Position numbers and translations under genes: made by a program. A stretch of 30,968 bases of DNA from a virus, in IMG/VR virus record IMGVR_UViG_3300033996_001294, positions 1 through 30,968 of that record. One strand, written 5' to 3'. This document shows, piece after piece, positions 12,074 to 21,280 of the stretch (its first letter is position 1; the number at the start of each line of letters is the position of its first letter). The notes under the pieces were generated by a model that did no database searches, was not told where the DNA came from, and saw only the letters and a program-made list of their open reading frames with translations.

Positions 12074-14335
12074 ATGGCAAAAAAGAACACCGCCCAAGAC
12101 ACAGGCGACGACCTAGTAGCGTTACTTAATAGCCAGTTTAGGCTTATGGTAGCTCAGTCGTCAACAGCCCGCAAGATCATGAAAGAAGATCTTGAGATTT
12201 ATTACAGCGATGTTGAAGGGACACGAACACAATTTACTCAAAACCAATTAGAGTTTATTGCTGAACGTTATGATATTCCCATAAGCACAAAAATTTCGTG
12301 GGCTATAATTGAGCAGATGGTCAGTTTCCTTACAGGGGCTAAGCCATCGCCACGTTTGCTTGCGTCTGGTGATGTAGGCGCAGACTTTACAAATATGTAC
12401 GAGCAGGCAATGAAAGCTGCTTGGTACGAAGGCCACATGAACCGTGAGCTTGTCATGGTTATCCGTGATTGTCTTGCATGTGGTATCGGCTGGTTTATGG
12501 TTCGTCCTAATGATTTCTATTCAGAGACAACATTTGGCGTTGTCGGTGAGTACGTCCAATGGGAAAAGGTTTATGTAGACCCGCACACGCGCAAGCCAGA
12601 TTTTAGCGATGCAGAGTATTTGTGCGTTGTCGATGTTCTACCGCGCCATAAAGCAGAACGTCGTTATGATATAACGATTACAGAAGATGACATCACCAAC
12701 TTTGCTCCTGATATTATGTGGGGTATTGATACTACTCACATCCCACTTGTAGCAGGTTGGCCTTTTGAAGCAGGGCTTACAGGCAATACTCGTGATCGTT
12801 ATGTGTGGGTGCGCGAGTTTTTCTCAAAGCAAACGGTTAACGTATACATTAGTGATACAGGTCAGGTATCTGCTAAAAAGCCTAAGCCCATTAACATACC
12901 TAATCCTGAAAAAGAACAACTTGGTATGCAAATGATGCAGCTCCAGCAACAAATGGAGCAGGTTATGCCAGCAGCGCAACAAGCTAGCCAGCAAATGGAT
13001 ATTGCTGAAGGCGGACTAACTGACAGCGTGACTCCTATGCAACAGGTTGCTGAACAGGTGCAAGGCAGCCAACGGCAGTGGGATCAGGTTTCGGAACAGA
13101 TGAATGGTATGGCAGCACAAATGCAGCAACTGCAGATGCAATACGCACAAATGCCAGATTTGGTTATGGCATACGAGTTTACACTGCTGAGTGATGAGGT
13201 AGTTACAGCACGTAATTACTTCCGTAAAAATCAAAAGATGGTTAAGCGATATTTGCTAATCAACAATCGCATTATCGAGCAGTCGCTGATACCTTCTGAC
13301 GAATATCCGCTGATACCATTTACACTGTCAATGGCTAATAGACCTGACAGAATCTATGGTATTATGCACTACATCAAAGACATTGTTAAAGCTCTGAATA
13401 AATTTTGGAGCCTTCTTATCTACGATATGCAAACAAGTGCACATCGTAAAGTTATCTACCCCAAAGGAAGTATCGTTGACCCTAGCAAAGCTGAAAAGGA
13501 ATGGGCAAAGCCAAATGCTTTTATTGAATACAATCCAAATAGTGACCTGCCAAATGGAGGTATGCCTAACATTACTGATGCTGGTAATCTAAACCCTGCT
13601 ATTGAGCGTATTCTTGGATTGCTCCAAAACCTTTTAGAATATATTACAGGTATTAGCAGCCTTATGCAAGGACAGGCAACTAGTGCTACGCCTGATACCT
13701 TTGGCGGTATACAAACAATGCAGTCGTTTGGTACGCAACGTATCAAGCTATACAGTCGGTGGCTTGAAGATGCACTCGAAAGATTGTCATATGTTATGGT
13801 AAGCTATCTTCAGGTATACGCTCCTAAAGACAAAGTACTCGCTTACCTTGATGAAAACGGAGATCAGCAGGAACTTACTCTACTCGAAAGTCCTGAAGAT
13901 GTTCGTTTTAAGGTACGAATCAATATGACAAGCGCATTGCCTACGGCACGTGCAATGGCTGCTCAATTACTTGGCGTTCTCGGCGGGCAGACTAAAGACC
14001 CTCATGTGCAGCAGTTACTTACTCAGTATATGATTGAGTATTTGGATTTACCTGAATCGCAGAAAATACGTGAGGAAGTAGACGCTGTTAAAAACCTCAG
14101 CCAGCAAGTTGAGTCAATACAGCAGCAAGTACAGAAGCTCGATGCTGAAAACAAGCAACTCCAGCAACAGATCTTCCAGAAAAATCTTGAAGTCGAATAC
14201 GCTAAAGCAAAAGCACAGCTTCAGGCAGAGGTTAAAATTGCCTCAAGTGAGATTGACGCAGGCCGTACGCCACAGATCCCAGAATCACCTGAGCTTACAG
14301 CAGCAATACAAGACAATACACCACCACCATTTTGA
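12074..14335 (+). CDS. Portal protein
   Basis: A 753-residue protein with portal features: an N-terminal helical region (VALLNSQFRLMVAQSSTARK), a central wing/stem region, and YGIMHYIKDIVKALNKFWSL followed by GISSLMQGQATSATPDTFGG, typical of podovirus portals. It forms the dodecameric vertex through which TerL pumps DNA. Two features stand out: a Gln/Met-rich insertion at about 275-365 and a Gln-rich coiled coil near the C-terminus. The start MAKKNTAQDTGDD at 12074 is chosen by likeness; no clear ribosome site precedes it, and an ATG 19 codons upstream is possible. It begins the structural operon. Confidence 0.92.
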   Translation: MAKKNTAQDTGDDLVALLNSQFRLMVAQSSTARKIMKEDLEIYYSDVEGTRTQFTQNQLEFIAERYDIPISTKISWAIIEQMVSFLTGAKPSPRLLASGDVGADFTNMYEQAMKAAWYEGHMNRELVMVIRDCLACGIGWFMVRPNDFYSETTFGVVGEYVQWEKVYVDPHTRKPDFSDAEYLCVVDVLPRHKAERRYDITITEDDITNFAPDIMWGIDTTHIPLVAGWPFEAGLTGNTRDRYVWVREFFSKQTVNVYISDTGQVSAKKPKPINIPNPEKEQLGMQMMQLQQQMEQVMPAAQQASQQMDIAEGGLTDSVTPMQQVAEQVQGSQRQWDQVSEQMNGMAAQMQQLQMQYAQMPDLVMAYEFTLLSDEVVTARNYFRKNQKMVKRYLLINNRIIEQSLIPSDEYPLIPFTLSMANRPDRIYGIMHYIKDIVKALNKFWSLLIYDMQTSAHRKVIYPKGSIVDPSKAEKEWAKPNAFIEYNPNSDLPNGGMPNITDAGNLNPAIERILGLLQNLLEYITGISSLMQGQATSATPDTFGGIQTMQSFGTQRIKLYSRWLEDALERLSYVMVSYLQVYAPKDKVLAYLDENGDQQELTLLESPEDVRFKVRINMTSALPTARAMAAQLLGVLGGQTKDPHVQQLLTQYMIEYLDLPESQKIREEVDAVKNLSQQVESIQQQVQKLDAENKQLQQQIFQKNLEVEYAKAKAQLQAEVKIASSEIDAGRTPQIPESPELTAAIQDNTPPPF

Positions 14336-14342
14336 GTAAACC

Positions 14343-15323
14343 ATGAGCGCATTTTATCAGTTATTGCAAGACGTACCGTCCGTAGACGAGACAAATCAGT
14401 CCGACGAACCGACGCAGGAAAGTGGCGGGTATTCCGAGGAGATAGAAAGCCAGGGCCTAGACTACGATTTTATTCCAGAAGCATGGCGTCCGACAAATAA
14501 ATTTGCATCATCAGATGAAGAGTTAGATTTTTACCGTAGTAAATATCCTGCTCTTTGGCAACATGTGACAAGTGACGAATTTGCTAATGCTTTTGTAGAC
14601 CAATACAGCGGTCTAATAACCGAACACGATTCGGAATTAAAGGCAGCAAAAGCAATTATGCGAGGGTTAGATACTGACCCAATTAATTTTTTGATGACCT
14701 ATATCCCTGAATATGCAGGTGAGTTAGGTCTCGGCAATTACTATTCTGATGAAGCGATTGATCAGATAGTACAAGATGAAGTAACAAGAAAGTTTGGCGA
14801 AAACTGGCGTGAGGCATATGATCCAAGCGATCTTATTCGCCGTAACTCAGTAAGCAGTCAAATACTTAAATACACACAACAAGTTGAAAATCAGCTTGAA
14901 CAACAAAACCGACAATACGTACAAAACCGTAATCGGCGTGTTCAAGAGTTTTCACAAATGCAACAGCAACCACATGCACCGCAGACGCAGAATATTGAGA
15001 ACATTATGGATATGGCTATTGATTCTTATCTCAATGATCTTGCTCCCGAAGGTGTTACAGAAGATGAGTTTATTGAAACTTTCGTTAACGCAATGGCTTA
15101 CCAGCCTACTATGAAGGATATTCATAGGTTAATGAACTACAACAACGTTATTGAACAGGAGCGCAAGCGCGCGTATGAGCAAGGACGTAAAGCAATGCTC
15201 GATGAGTACCGCCGTGGCAGTAAGCAAGCTGCTAACGACTATGTACCGCGAACAGAAACATTTGAAGATAACAGACCAAAATCATTCATGGGACTTCGGT
15301 TGGGGAACATGAGTGGATATTAA
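14343..15323 (+). CDS. Probable scaffolding protein
   Basis: A 326-residue, acidic, helical protein directly between portal and capsid genes, the usual place of scaffold. Residues 1-45 are acidic and disordered; a long coiled coil follows at about 170-215 (QVENQLEQQNRQYVQNRNRR); the C-terminus is basic (EQERKRAYEQGRKA, then DNRPKSFMGLRLG), as expected for binding coat protein. It would guide prohead assembly and be absent from the mature virion. It starts seven bases after the portal stop with only a weak ribosome site. An internal-core or protease role is less likely; no protease motif is seen. Confidence 0.75.
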   Translation: MSAFYQLLQDVPSVDETNQSDEPTQESGGYSEEIESQGLDYDFIPEAWRPTNKFASSDEELDFYRSKYPALWQHVTSDEFANAFVDQYSGLITEHDSELKAAKAIMRGLDTDPINFLMTYIPEYAGELGLGNYYSDEAIDQIVQDEVTRKFGENWREAYDPSDLIRRNSVSSQILKYTQQVENQLEQQNRQYVQNRNRRVQEFSQMQQQPHAPQTQNIENIMDMAIDSYLNDLAPEGVTEDEFIETFVNAMAYQPTMKDIHRLMNYNNVIEQERKRAYEQGRKAMLDEYRRGSKQAANDYVPRTETFEDNRPKSFMGLRLGNMSGY

Positions 15324-15356
15324 CAACAACCATTTTCATTTTAGGAACTAAACCTA

Positions 15357-16841
15357 ATGGCTACCGTACCACAAACACAGCAGGAAGGCTCGTTTTGGCA
15401 GAGTCTCTATACTAGCGGTGCGCTCCCTGAGCGTTTTCGCAAGTATGGTATGGATAACATGGGAGCGATGTCATATATCACTCGTGATTATACAAAGTTT
15501 GCTTCGATGCTATCCCAGCGTTTTCCAAAGACCAAAAATGTATCAGACCGTGAACATCGCGTACACGAGCTGACAGAACTCGATCGTACAATTACGGTCA
15601 CGACAGGAACAGCAGCAACAGATAACCACACAACATTTGGTGTAAGCAACGCTCAAGCAGCGATGTTCCAACCAAATGACATGTTTTTTGTACGTGGTCT
15701 CTACGCTTATGCTCTTGCTACTCCACTTGTAGCAGGTCAAGTAAACCCAGCTACAAACCAAGTACCTACACCAAACAACCCGCCAGCTCTCGGTTATACT
15801 GTGGGCGGTCAACCTACGGCAGTCGTATACGGTCGTACATGGGGTGAAGATCCTGCTAACACAGGTTTTTACTTTATTGACTACGATCAGTGCGTTGTGC
15901 GTAACGTAGGTGCGCCTAACTCAGCAGGTGCAGGCAACACACTTGTTACAGTAGAACGCTTCTATTGTGGCCCCGGCCCTCGTGACTTTGGTGGTGCTCG
16001 TGTGCCTATTGGCCTCGTCAACACAGGTGTCAACCTTAATAACGCTGGTGCTATTCTCCCTGGCGATGTACTGCTTCGTGCAACACCAACATGGCCTGAA
16101 GGTTCTGGTACAGCTCGTGGTTTCCACAAGAATCCAGTAATCGACAACAACTTTACTCAAGAGTTTAAGTATGCTGTTGAAATCGTTAAGGAATCCAAGA
16201 TCAACGCAACATATCTTGATAAGGATCCTCTCGAAATCAACCGTATGCTTCGCATGAAGCAAATGGCTCTTGACTGGGAGCGCACACTTCTGTTTGGTCG
16301 TAAGGGCAAGACAGTAGACAGCTTGGGTAATAGTGTTTACACAATGGGTGGTATTGCGGAATATATCCCACGCGATACAGACCACGTTCTACGCCACACA
16401 GCTCCAACAATCTCATACCCATCGCTTCAGCGTCTGCTGGATCAGGTTATGAAGAACGGTGGTTCAACAGAAAAGATTTGTCCTATTGGCACAACTCTTT
16501 ATACAGATTTCAAGATTGCTTTCTACGATTCAGGCTACATGCGCTATGATGAAGAAGCATCAAAGGAATTTGATATTCCAGTTGAATCAATCGTCCATGC
16601 AGGTTGCAAGCTGATCCTTGTTCCTTCACAAACGATGGAAGAAACAGGCTACGCTCGCAAGATGCTGTGCCTTGATCTTGGTGTACCATCCTTTACTGTT
16701 ACTACTCACAAGGAGTGGGACATGATTATCAATAAGGATATTGGTAATAAGGGTGAGCAGATCTACAAAGAAGAGTGGATCGGCATCAAGGGTCTTGAGC
16801 GTCGTTATGCTCAATATCAATCAATCATTTCTTTTGAATAA
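15357..16841 (+). CDS. Major capsid protein
   Basis: A 494-residue protein after the scaffold gene, the right size and place for an HK97-fold coat. It opens with MATVPQTQQEGSFWQSLYTS and contains FKYAVEIVKESKINATYLDKD-type and DWERTLLFGRKG segments expected of the spine helix and P-domain. An additional domain of about 130 residues (about 100-230), rich in Gly, Asn and Pro, may be surface exposed. AGGAACT precedes the ATG. Lysine codons in its second half are almost all AAG and Arg mostly CGT/CGC, in contrast to its neighbours, consistent with selection for high expression. Confidence 0.9.
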   Translation: MATVPQTQQEGSFWQSLYTSGALPERFRKYGMDNMGAMSYITRDYTKFASMLSQRFPKTKNVSDREHRVHELTELDRTITVTTGTAATDNHTTFGVSNAQAAMFQPNDMFFVRGLYAYALATPLVAGQVNPATNQVPTPNNPPALGYTVGGQPTAVVYGRTWGEDPANTGFYFIDYDQCVVRNVGAPNSAGAGNTLVTVERFYCGPGPRDFGGARVPIGLVNTGVNLNNAGAILPGDVLLRATPTWPEGSGTARGFHKNPVIDNNFTQEFKYAVEIVKESKINATYLDKDPLEINRMLRMKQMALDWERTLLFGRKGKTVDSLGNSVYTMGGIAEYIPRDTDHVLRHTAPTISYPSLQRLLDQVMKNGGSTEKICPIGTTLYTDFKIAFYDSGYMRYDEEASKEFDIPVESIVHAGCKLILVPSQTMEETGYARKMLCLDLGVPSFTVTTHKEWDMIINKDIGNKGEQIYKEEWIGIKGLERRYAQYQSIISFE

Positions 16842-16847
16842 GGAACC

Positions 16848-17333
16848 ATGAAGAACTTTATCATTGCTATCGTTCTCCTTGTTGCTGGTGTCGTTACGAC
16901 ATCAGCACAGGGAGTGGTGCAAACACGTGCACCGCAAACTCCAACAGTCCGCCCTGAACTTGTCTTTACATCAACAAAGACAGGTGGTGCAGCAACAGAC
17001 ACTGTATTTAGTGATATTGTCGCTCTTAAGGGTACGCTGTATTCAGCAACCATTGATACAATCCATCGTTTTGTAGGGTATCAAATTGTTACAGGTGATA
17101 CTTGTACATATACTATTGCATTCCAAGATTGCACACCAGAAGGTGCGCCATTTAATCCTGGAACATGGACAACAGTTGGAACAGCATTGCAATTTGTTCC
17201 GAATCGTGGTAACCAAATCTGGAACATTGTAGGTCTTTCTACCCACTTTGTTCGTTTTCGTTTGATCCGTGCACAAGGTGCTACGCAAAGTGTAAACGGA
17301 TCACGGTATTCTCTTTCACTATATCGTTACTAA
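16848..17333 (+). CDS. Exported protein with signal peptide, 161 aa
   Basis: The N-terminus MKNFIIAIVLLVAGVVTTSA followed by Gln-Gly is a textbook Sec signal peptide: a Lys, a 14-residue hydrophobic core, and a TSA cleavage site at residue 20. The rest looks like a beta-sandwich (GTWTTVGTALQFVP, then THFVRFRLIRAQG) ending YSLSLYRY. It lies six bases after the capsid stop with AAGGAA as ribosome site, so it should be made in large amount with the coat protein. Candidate roles are a periplasmic or surface factor such as superinfection exclusion, or a head decoration protein whose N-terminus only looks like a signal. I recognise no family. Confidence 0.75.
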   Translation: MKNFIIAIVLLVAGVVTTSAQGVVQTRAPQTPTVRPELVFTSTKTGGAATDTVFSDIVALKGTLYSATIDTIHRFVGYQIVTGDTCTYTIAFQDCTPEGAPFNPGTWTTVGTALQFVPNRGNQIWNIVGLSTHFVRFRLIRAQGATQSVNGSRYSLSLYRY

Positions 17334-17342
17334 GAGGTAATT

Positions 17343-17633
17343 ATGTTTTTCAATTGTGTTCGGCTCGAAGACATTAACGTCAAGTTCGGCCCTAACCCAG
17401 CCGACCGCATTGCTGTAATCACACAGTTTGCATCGCTTGCTGCTACTAACAACCAAGTATCTACACCATTCGCACCTGGAACAACAGTTCTCGTAGTGCC
17501 TTTGGCAACAGCTACCGTTGATGCTAACGGCGACGTATTGCTTACACCTAACCCTGAGCCAGGAACAGGCACAGCAGGTGGTTACATCGTACTCGGCCTC
17601 GGTCATCAGACACAAGGCGGTATTCGCGACTAA
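17343..17633 (+). CDS. Small structural-operon protein, 96 aa
   Basis: A Gly/Pro/Thr-rich, probably beta-structured protein (MFFNCVRLEDINVKFGPN). It has GAGGTAATT just before the ATG, one of the better plus-strand ribosome sites. Size and place, between capsid and neck genes, suit a head decoration or completion protein, but no family is recognised. Its TAA overlaps the next start as TAATG. Confidence 0.6.
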   Translation: MFFNCVRLEDINVKFGPNPADRIAVITQFASLAATNNQVSTPFAPGTTVLVVPLATATVDANGDVLLTPNPEPGTGTAGGYIVLGLGHQTQGGIRD

Positions 17634-18301
17634 TGCGTATTTGGCAAGCCCATATAGCTTTAGCACAGATGATGGGAGACCCGATCATAGTATCGGGTTC
17701 TCCCGTCACTGTTATTCCTGATGGCGTACGTTACAGTAGGCAGTTGCGTGATTTATATCTATATCGCGCAATGCTATCTATCATGGACAGTATTGTTCAG
17801 CCTGCGTTGCAGGTAGCAGACGTAGAAGCATCATCGCAGTTACAGCGATACATGCCTAATTACGTTGTCGAAGACATAATCCCATTTGCTTCATGGTCAC
17901 TTGACGATGAGCTGTTGTTGTCGCGTCGGCCTGTGACAGTTCATTCAGTATGGTTTGAACGTACGCAAATTGCCTTCGCACGACAGCCTGCTAACAGGTT
18001 TCATGCTATACAAAGCACAAACCCATATCATGACATTAGTCATGACGCTATGTATAGTATTCTGCCTGCACAGGTAGCAGGTGGAACAGAAGCATATGGT
18101 AAAGGGCGTCTTAAAATACGTGTGCCTGCGTTTGTAAATACAACTGACGACATACACGTGCTTTATGTGCCGACGCCATTAGATCCTTCAACACAGACAG
18201 CAAACAGCATATTAGACTTTGAACCGTTGATGTACGATAAGATTATCACAACGGCTAACACATTTGCTAAGGCAGATGCACAAGAGACACAGGCGCAATG
18301 A
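17633..18301 (+). CDS. Probable neck/connector protein, 222 aa
   Basis: Starts MRIWQAHIALAQMMGDPIIV, coupled to the previous gene by TAATG. Residues 30-70 form a helical RQLRDLYLYRAMLSIMDSIVQ segment; a long beta-rich part follows (PNYVVEDIIPFASWSLDDEL to RLKIRVPAFVN), then a C-terminal helix (YDKIITTANTFAKADAQETQ). The helix-beta-helix plan resembles head-tail adaptor proteins that bind under the portal. It ends as ATGA with the next gene. Exact role unproven. Confidence 0.55.
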   Translation: MRIWQAHIALAQMMGDPIIVSGSPVTVIPDGVRYSRQLRDLYLYRAMLSIMDSIVQPALQVADVEASSQLQRYMPNYVVEDIIPFASWSLDDELLLSRRPVTVHSVWFERTQIAFARQPANRFHAIQSTNPYHDISHDAMYSILPAQVAGGTEAYGKGRLKIRVPAFVNTTDDIHVLYVPTPLDPSTQTANSILDFEPLMYDKIITTANTFAKADAQETQAQ

Positions 18302-19188
18302 TAGTTAACATACCTAATATTGTTCCGTCTAATAGTTACTGGACTACTAAGATGCTTGTCACCAGTTTACGCAGTATGCTGCGTGATTATGGTGGGCAAG
18401 ACTTACAGACCTATGATCTACGACTATGGCTTAACATAGGTCTCACGCGAGCAGCTACGTTCATACGGCAGTTTGCTCCGCAGTTTTATACGTCACGATG
18501 GTCAGCAGTACTAAGCCCAGAAGTACTGGGGTCATTTGCCAATCTTCAATATGGTCTGACGCAGTTCCCATATTTGATTATTGATCTTAATACACCTGTT
18601 ACGGCAGGCATAGCAGACCCAGAGCGTGGTGAAAAGCAATGGCCTAACACTATTGGCTTTGCAACATTTAGCCCATATAAGTATGTAAGTTCTGTAAGCA
18701 GTTTGCAGATTATCCATAGGTATGCGAACACAACACAGAACTTTTGGATGGGCATACCTGAGCAAGTAGACATCAATAAGTTTGCTGCAATTAGCTCAGG
18801 ACTTAACGATCAATGGCGTCAGGATATTGTTTGGACGCAACAAGATTACAAAATATTGGTATGGGCTGGCAGCCAAGTGTTGCAAGACCCATCGTTAGGC
18901 AATCAAGCTATTACAAGCAATTGGTACAAAGATGCTGCTGTCGAGCTAACGATAGTACGTAAGCCAATTCTTGACGATCTATTGCCTCCTGACAGCAATC
19001 TTAGCAACTGGGAAGAGTTTGCTGATTGCCCTGATGAAGCTATTAACTTGGTATTACAATACGCGCGTGAGACAGCTATCGGTTATCTTGGTAAGCAAGA
19101 AGACCCTAATGCAAAACAAGTAACGTCGCTCATTGAACAATCACTATTGCTTTCATTGGGAAATGTCAACCAACAACCAACTCAGTAA
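18298..19188 (+). CDS. Probable neck/adaptor protein, 296 aa
   Basis: The ATG overlaps the previous stop (ATGA). It has an N-terminal helical pair (TTKMLVTSLRSMLRDYG and DLRLWLNIGLTRAATFIRQF), a beta-rich centre, and a C-terminal helical hairpin with CPDEAINLVLQYARETAIGY and QVTSLIEQSLLLSL. This pattern is shared with the 275-residue protein at 19692 and is typical of phage adaptor proteins under the portal. The two may be distant paralogues. The last 26 bases overlap the hydrolase start. Confidence 0.55.
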   Translation: MIVNIPNIVPSNSYWTTKMLVTSLRSMLRDYGGQDLQTYDLRLWLNIGLTRAATFIRQFAPQFYTSRWSAVLSPEVLGSFANLQYGLTQFPYLIIDLNTPVTAGIADPERGEKQWPNTIGFATFSPYKYVSSVSSLQIIHRYANTTQNFWMGIPEQVDINKFAAISSGLNDQWRQDIVWTQQDYKILVWAGSQVLQDPSLGNQAITSNWYKDAAVELTIVRKPILDDLLPPDSNLSNWEEFADCPDEAINLVLQYARETAIGYLGKQEDPNAKQVTSLIEQSLLLSLGNVNQQPTQ

Positions 19189-19723
19189 CATACAGCAAAA
19201 AATAGTAGACGAAGCACGTCGTTGGCTTCACGTACGGGAGATTGGGCGTAACGCATCGTTTAATGATCCTGAATTTGAAGCAGAGATGCGTAAAATTGGC
19301 TGGCGTCCAGGTCAAGCTTGGTGTGCCTACTTTGCCAAATTAGTATGGCTCAATGTCTACAAAGACACGCCTTTGCATGATATACTAGAGCGTACTCTCA
19401 GCGCAAGCGTACTTGTTACGTGGCGTAACGCCAAAGCATCCCCAGTAATTCATACAAGCGAAAAACCCATCGTGGGTGGCATAGTTTGTTGGGGTACAGG
19501 TAATGGCAAAGGTCATGAAGGAATACATGTTGAGATTAAAGACGAGTTTAACACTATAACTGTTGAAGGCAACACAAGCCGTGCTGGTGTCCGCGAGGGC
19601 GACAAAGTTATAGAAAAGCGTCGTAAGCTTCAACCCACAGCCAAGCACAATAAAGATTGGCGTTATTTAGGTACAATTATTCCTCCAAGCGATGGCAGCA
19701 ACAATACAGTCAGTTCTATCTAA
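19163..19723 (+). CDS. Peptidoglycan hydrolase, CHAP/NlpC-P60-like
   Basis: A 186-residue protein with a cysteine-hydrolase pattern: WRPGQAWCAYFAKLVW at 47-62 gives Cys54 as nucleophile; GHEGIHVEI at 117-125 gives a His (118 or 122); VEGNTS at 134-139 supplies a polar third residue. The WCAYF and GGIVCWG segments match the TIGR02594-like phage hydrolase group. It would cut peptide bridges of the cell wall. It could be the endolysin or a virion-carried enzyme for DNA entry; its place among connector genes favours the second or a dual role. No signal peptide. The ATG at 19163 has GGGAA upstream; a TTG start at 19133 is less likely. It overlaps both neighbours. Confidence 0.8.
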   Translation: MSTNNQLSNIQQKIVDEARRWLHVREIGRNASFNDPEFEAEMRKIGWRPGQAWCAYFAKLVWLNVYKDTPLHDILERTLSASVLVTWRNAKASPVIHTSEKPIVGGIVCWGTGNGKGHEGIHVEIKDEFNTITVEGNTSRAGVREGDKVIEKRRKLQPTAKHNKDWRYLGTIIPPSDGSNNTVSSI

Positions 19724-20519
19724 AGTACAGCGCACAATAGGCGATGAAGGATTCTTGCGCATTAAGCGCGCAGAACTCATTGACATTATTGACGATGCCA
19801 TCAAAAAGGTAGCAGACACTACACGTATGTGGATTGAGCAAGTCGAAATTGCTCCACGTAATGTGACTGAAACGTTTACTGTCAACACAGCTAACGATTT
19901 GACAAGTTTAACGCCTGTTGCATTAGATACAGCGTTTGTACTTGATCGTGGATTGCGTTATCGCTTTTACAACAATGCGTGGGAGATACACCCATACAAC
20001 ACCGTAAAAATTGATCCCGGCACAACCATCATCCACAAAACATTGCAGGTGTGGAAGAATGGCATACAATGCAATGAGCAGAGCTTACAGTCAATCAATC
20101 AAGGTTATGCTACTGGTTTGTTTTATACTGGGACAAACGTTGCAGAACCAAATGCCCTCGGCAATGAATATGCTCAGATACGCCGTCCAGACGACGGTAG
20201 TACCTTCATATTCAGCCGTGATTTTGAGTCAAGTGACATTGTCACCATTATTTACCTAAAAGAACGACCATACATACCTGTTCTATGGACAACTTCAATT
20301 AGTTTGCCAGATCCAGTTAAGGCAGCAATTGAATGGGAGACTATAGCCCAATGTCAGAACATTATGTACCTGCAAGGCAACGACAACGCATTAGGTCGTG
20401 TGCAGTTTGCCACTAAGCAAGCAGAAGATGAACTAAAGAGCGCAGACGCATATCTGCGTAATCTACTTAATGAAAATTCCTCAATAACTATACAGCCATT
20501 ACGCTGGCTCGCGGAGTAA
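19692..20519 (+). CDS. Probable head-tail adaptor, 275 aa
   Basis: Begins MAATIQSVLSKVQRTIGDEG with helices (RAELIDIIDDAIKKVADTTRMW) at about 25-50, then beta-rich to about 200, then SLPDPVKAAIEWETIAQCQNI and a final helix with KSADAYLRNLLNE. This is the usual layout of phage adaptor proteins that link portal to tail (gp4/gp11-like). It overlaps the hydrolase gene by 32 bases and is followed by one spacer base before the next gene. Family inferred from layout and context, not from a specific motif. Confidence 0.6.
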   Translation: MAATIQSVLSKVQRTIGDEGFLRIKRAELIDIIDDAIKKVADTTRMWIEQVEIAPRNVTETFTVNTANDLTSLTPVALDTAFVLDRGLRYRFYNNAWEIHPYNTVKIDPGTTIIHKTLQVWKNGIQCNEQSLQSINQGYATGLFYTGTNVAEPNALGNEYAQIRRPDDGSTFIFSRDFESSDIVTIIYLKERPYIPVLWTTSISLPDPVKAAIEWETIAQCQNIMYLQGNDNALGRVQFATKQAEDELKSADAYLRNLLNENSSITIQPLRWLAE

Positions 20520-20520
20520 T

Positions 20521-20775
20521 ATGGACTCACTCAAAAGCAGATTCGAGCGTATACTGCAAGGCAAAGACGTTAAACTAAAGTCGCGCGCTGCTAAAACAGA
20601 ATACGAAGAAGAAGACGACATTGAAGAAGAAGAAGAAGATGATGATTCCGATAAGACAAAATCAGGATCTATTGACGATGTTGACGGTCAAATTGTAAAA
20701 CTGTACTTGCTATCTAAACTAAAACAGCAAGTCAAATCAAACATGAAAGGTGATTATTATGGCAAAAGACAATAA
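20521..20775 (+). CDS. Acidic low-complexity protein, 84 aa
   Basis: MDSLKSRFERILQGKDVKLK is followed by a very acidic run at about 27-45 (nearly all Glu and Asp, from GAA/GAT repeats), then a helical basic C-terminus (QIVKLYLLSKLKQQVKSNMKG). Such a two-charge protein could be a small chaperone or assembly factor for the connector or ejection proteins; this is speculation. It overlaps the next gene by 17 bases. The Glu codon run is a short microsatellite-like tract prone to length change. Confidence 0.6.
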   Translation: MDSLKSRFERILQGKDVKLKSRAAKTEYEEEDDIEEEEEDDDSDKTKSGSIDDVDGQIVKLYLLSKLKQQVKSNMKGDYYGKRQ

Positions 20776-21280
20776 CAAAAGCCGCCGTGGAGTTGCATCT
20801 CCCAATCAAATCATGACGGCAATGCGAGCAGGTGCATACGATAAACTGCCATTGCGCGAAGAGGGTGTTCAAAATATGCCAATGAATAGGCCAAATTATG
20901 ACACATACCGACCTGATAAGCCAATTGGATCAATGGTAAACACAGATTTACCTGATAATGTTTATGGCCCACAACTTCCAGATTTGGAAGCATCAGCGCG
21001 CGCTTATGGCAATCGTTTTGCACGTCAGTTTAATGCCGATGAAGTTACACGGGACATTACAGCACAACAAGCAATGTATGATATGAACAATGCTTACGCT
21101 CCACGTCTTCTTGGGGATCCATCACCTCAAGATTATGCGGATGTAATGAATGACCCACGTTTGCGCGATCAGGTATATCAAGGTGGTAGCCCAGATGTAA
21201 GAACTATACTTATTAATCGTTTGCGCGCTCGCATGGGTGGCGCACAACCTCCAACATCAGGTAACGTAACAGGCCGATAA
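20759..21280 (+). CDS. Structural-operon protein of unknown function, 173 aa
   Basis: The ATG at 20759 (MAKDNNKSRRGVASPNQIMT) is chosen because AAAGGTGATT precedes it; a GTG three codons earlier is not favoured. The protein is polar, rich in Asn, Pro, Arg and Asp and without strong secondary structure, with YAPRLLGDPSPQDYADVMND in the C-terminal half. It resembles the disordered proteins found before large tail proteins in podoviruses, possibly an ejection or assembly factor, but nothing proves it. It ends as TAATG with the next gene. Confidence 0.6.
   Translation: MAKDNNKSRRGVASPNQIMTAMRAGAYDKLPLREEGVQNMPMNRPNYDTYRPDKPIGSMVNTDLPDNVYGPQLPDLEASARAYGNRFARQFNADEVTRDITAQQAMYDMNNAYAPRLLGDPSPQDYADVMNDPRLRDQVYQGGSPDVRTILINRLRARMGGAQPPTSGNVTGR

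Noticed and set aside
20600-20650. GAA/GAT-rich repeat as a possible DNA repeat element
   Set aside because: It is explained by an acidic stretch within a coding frame with matching reading phase.
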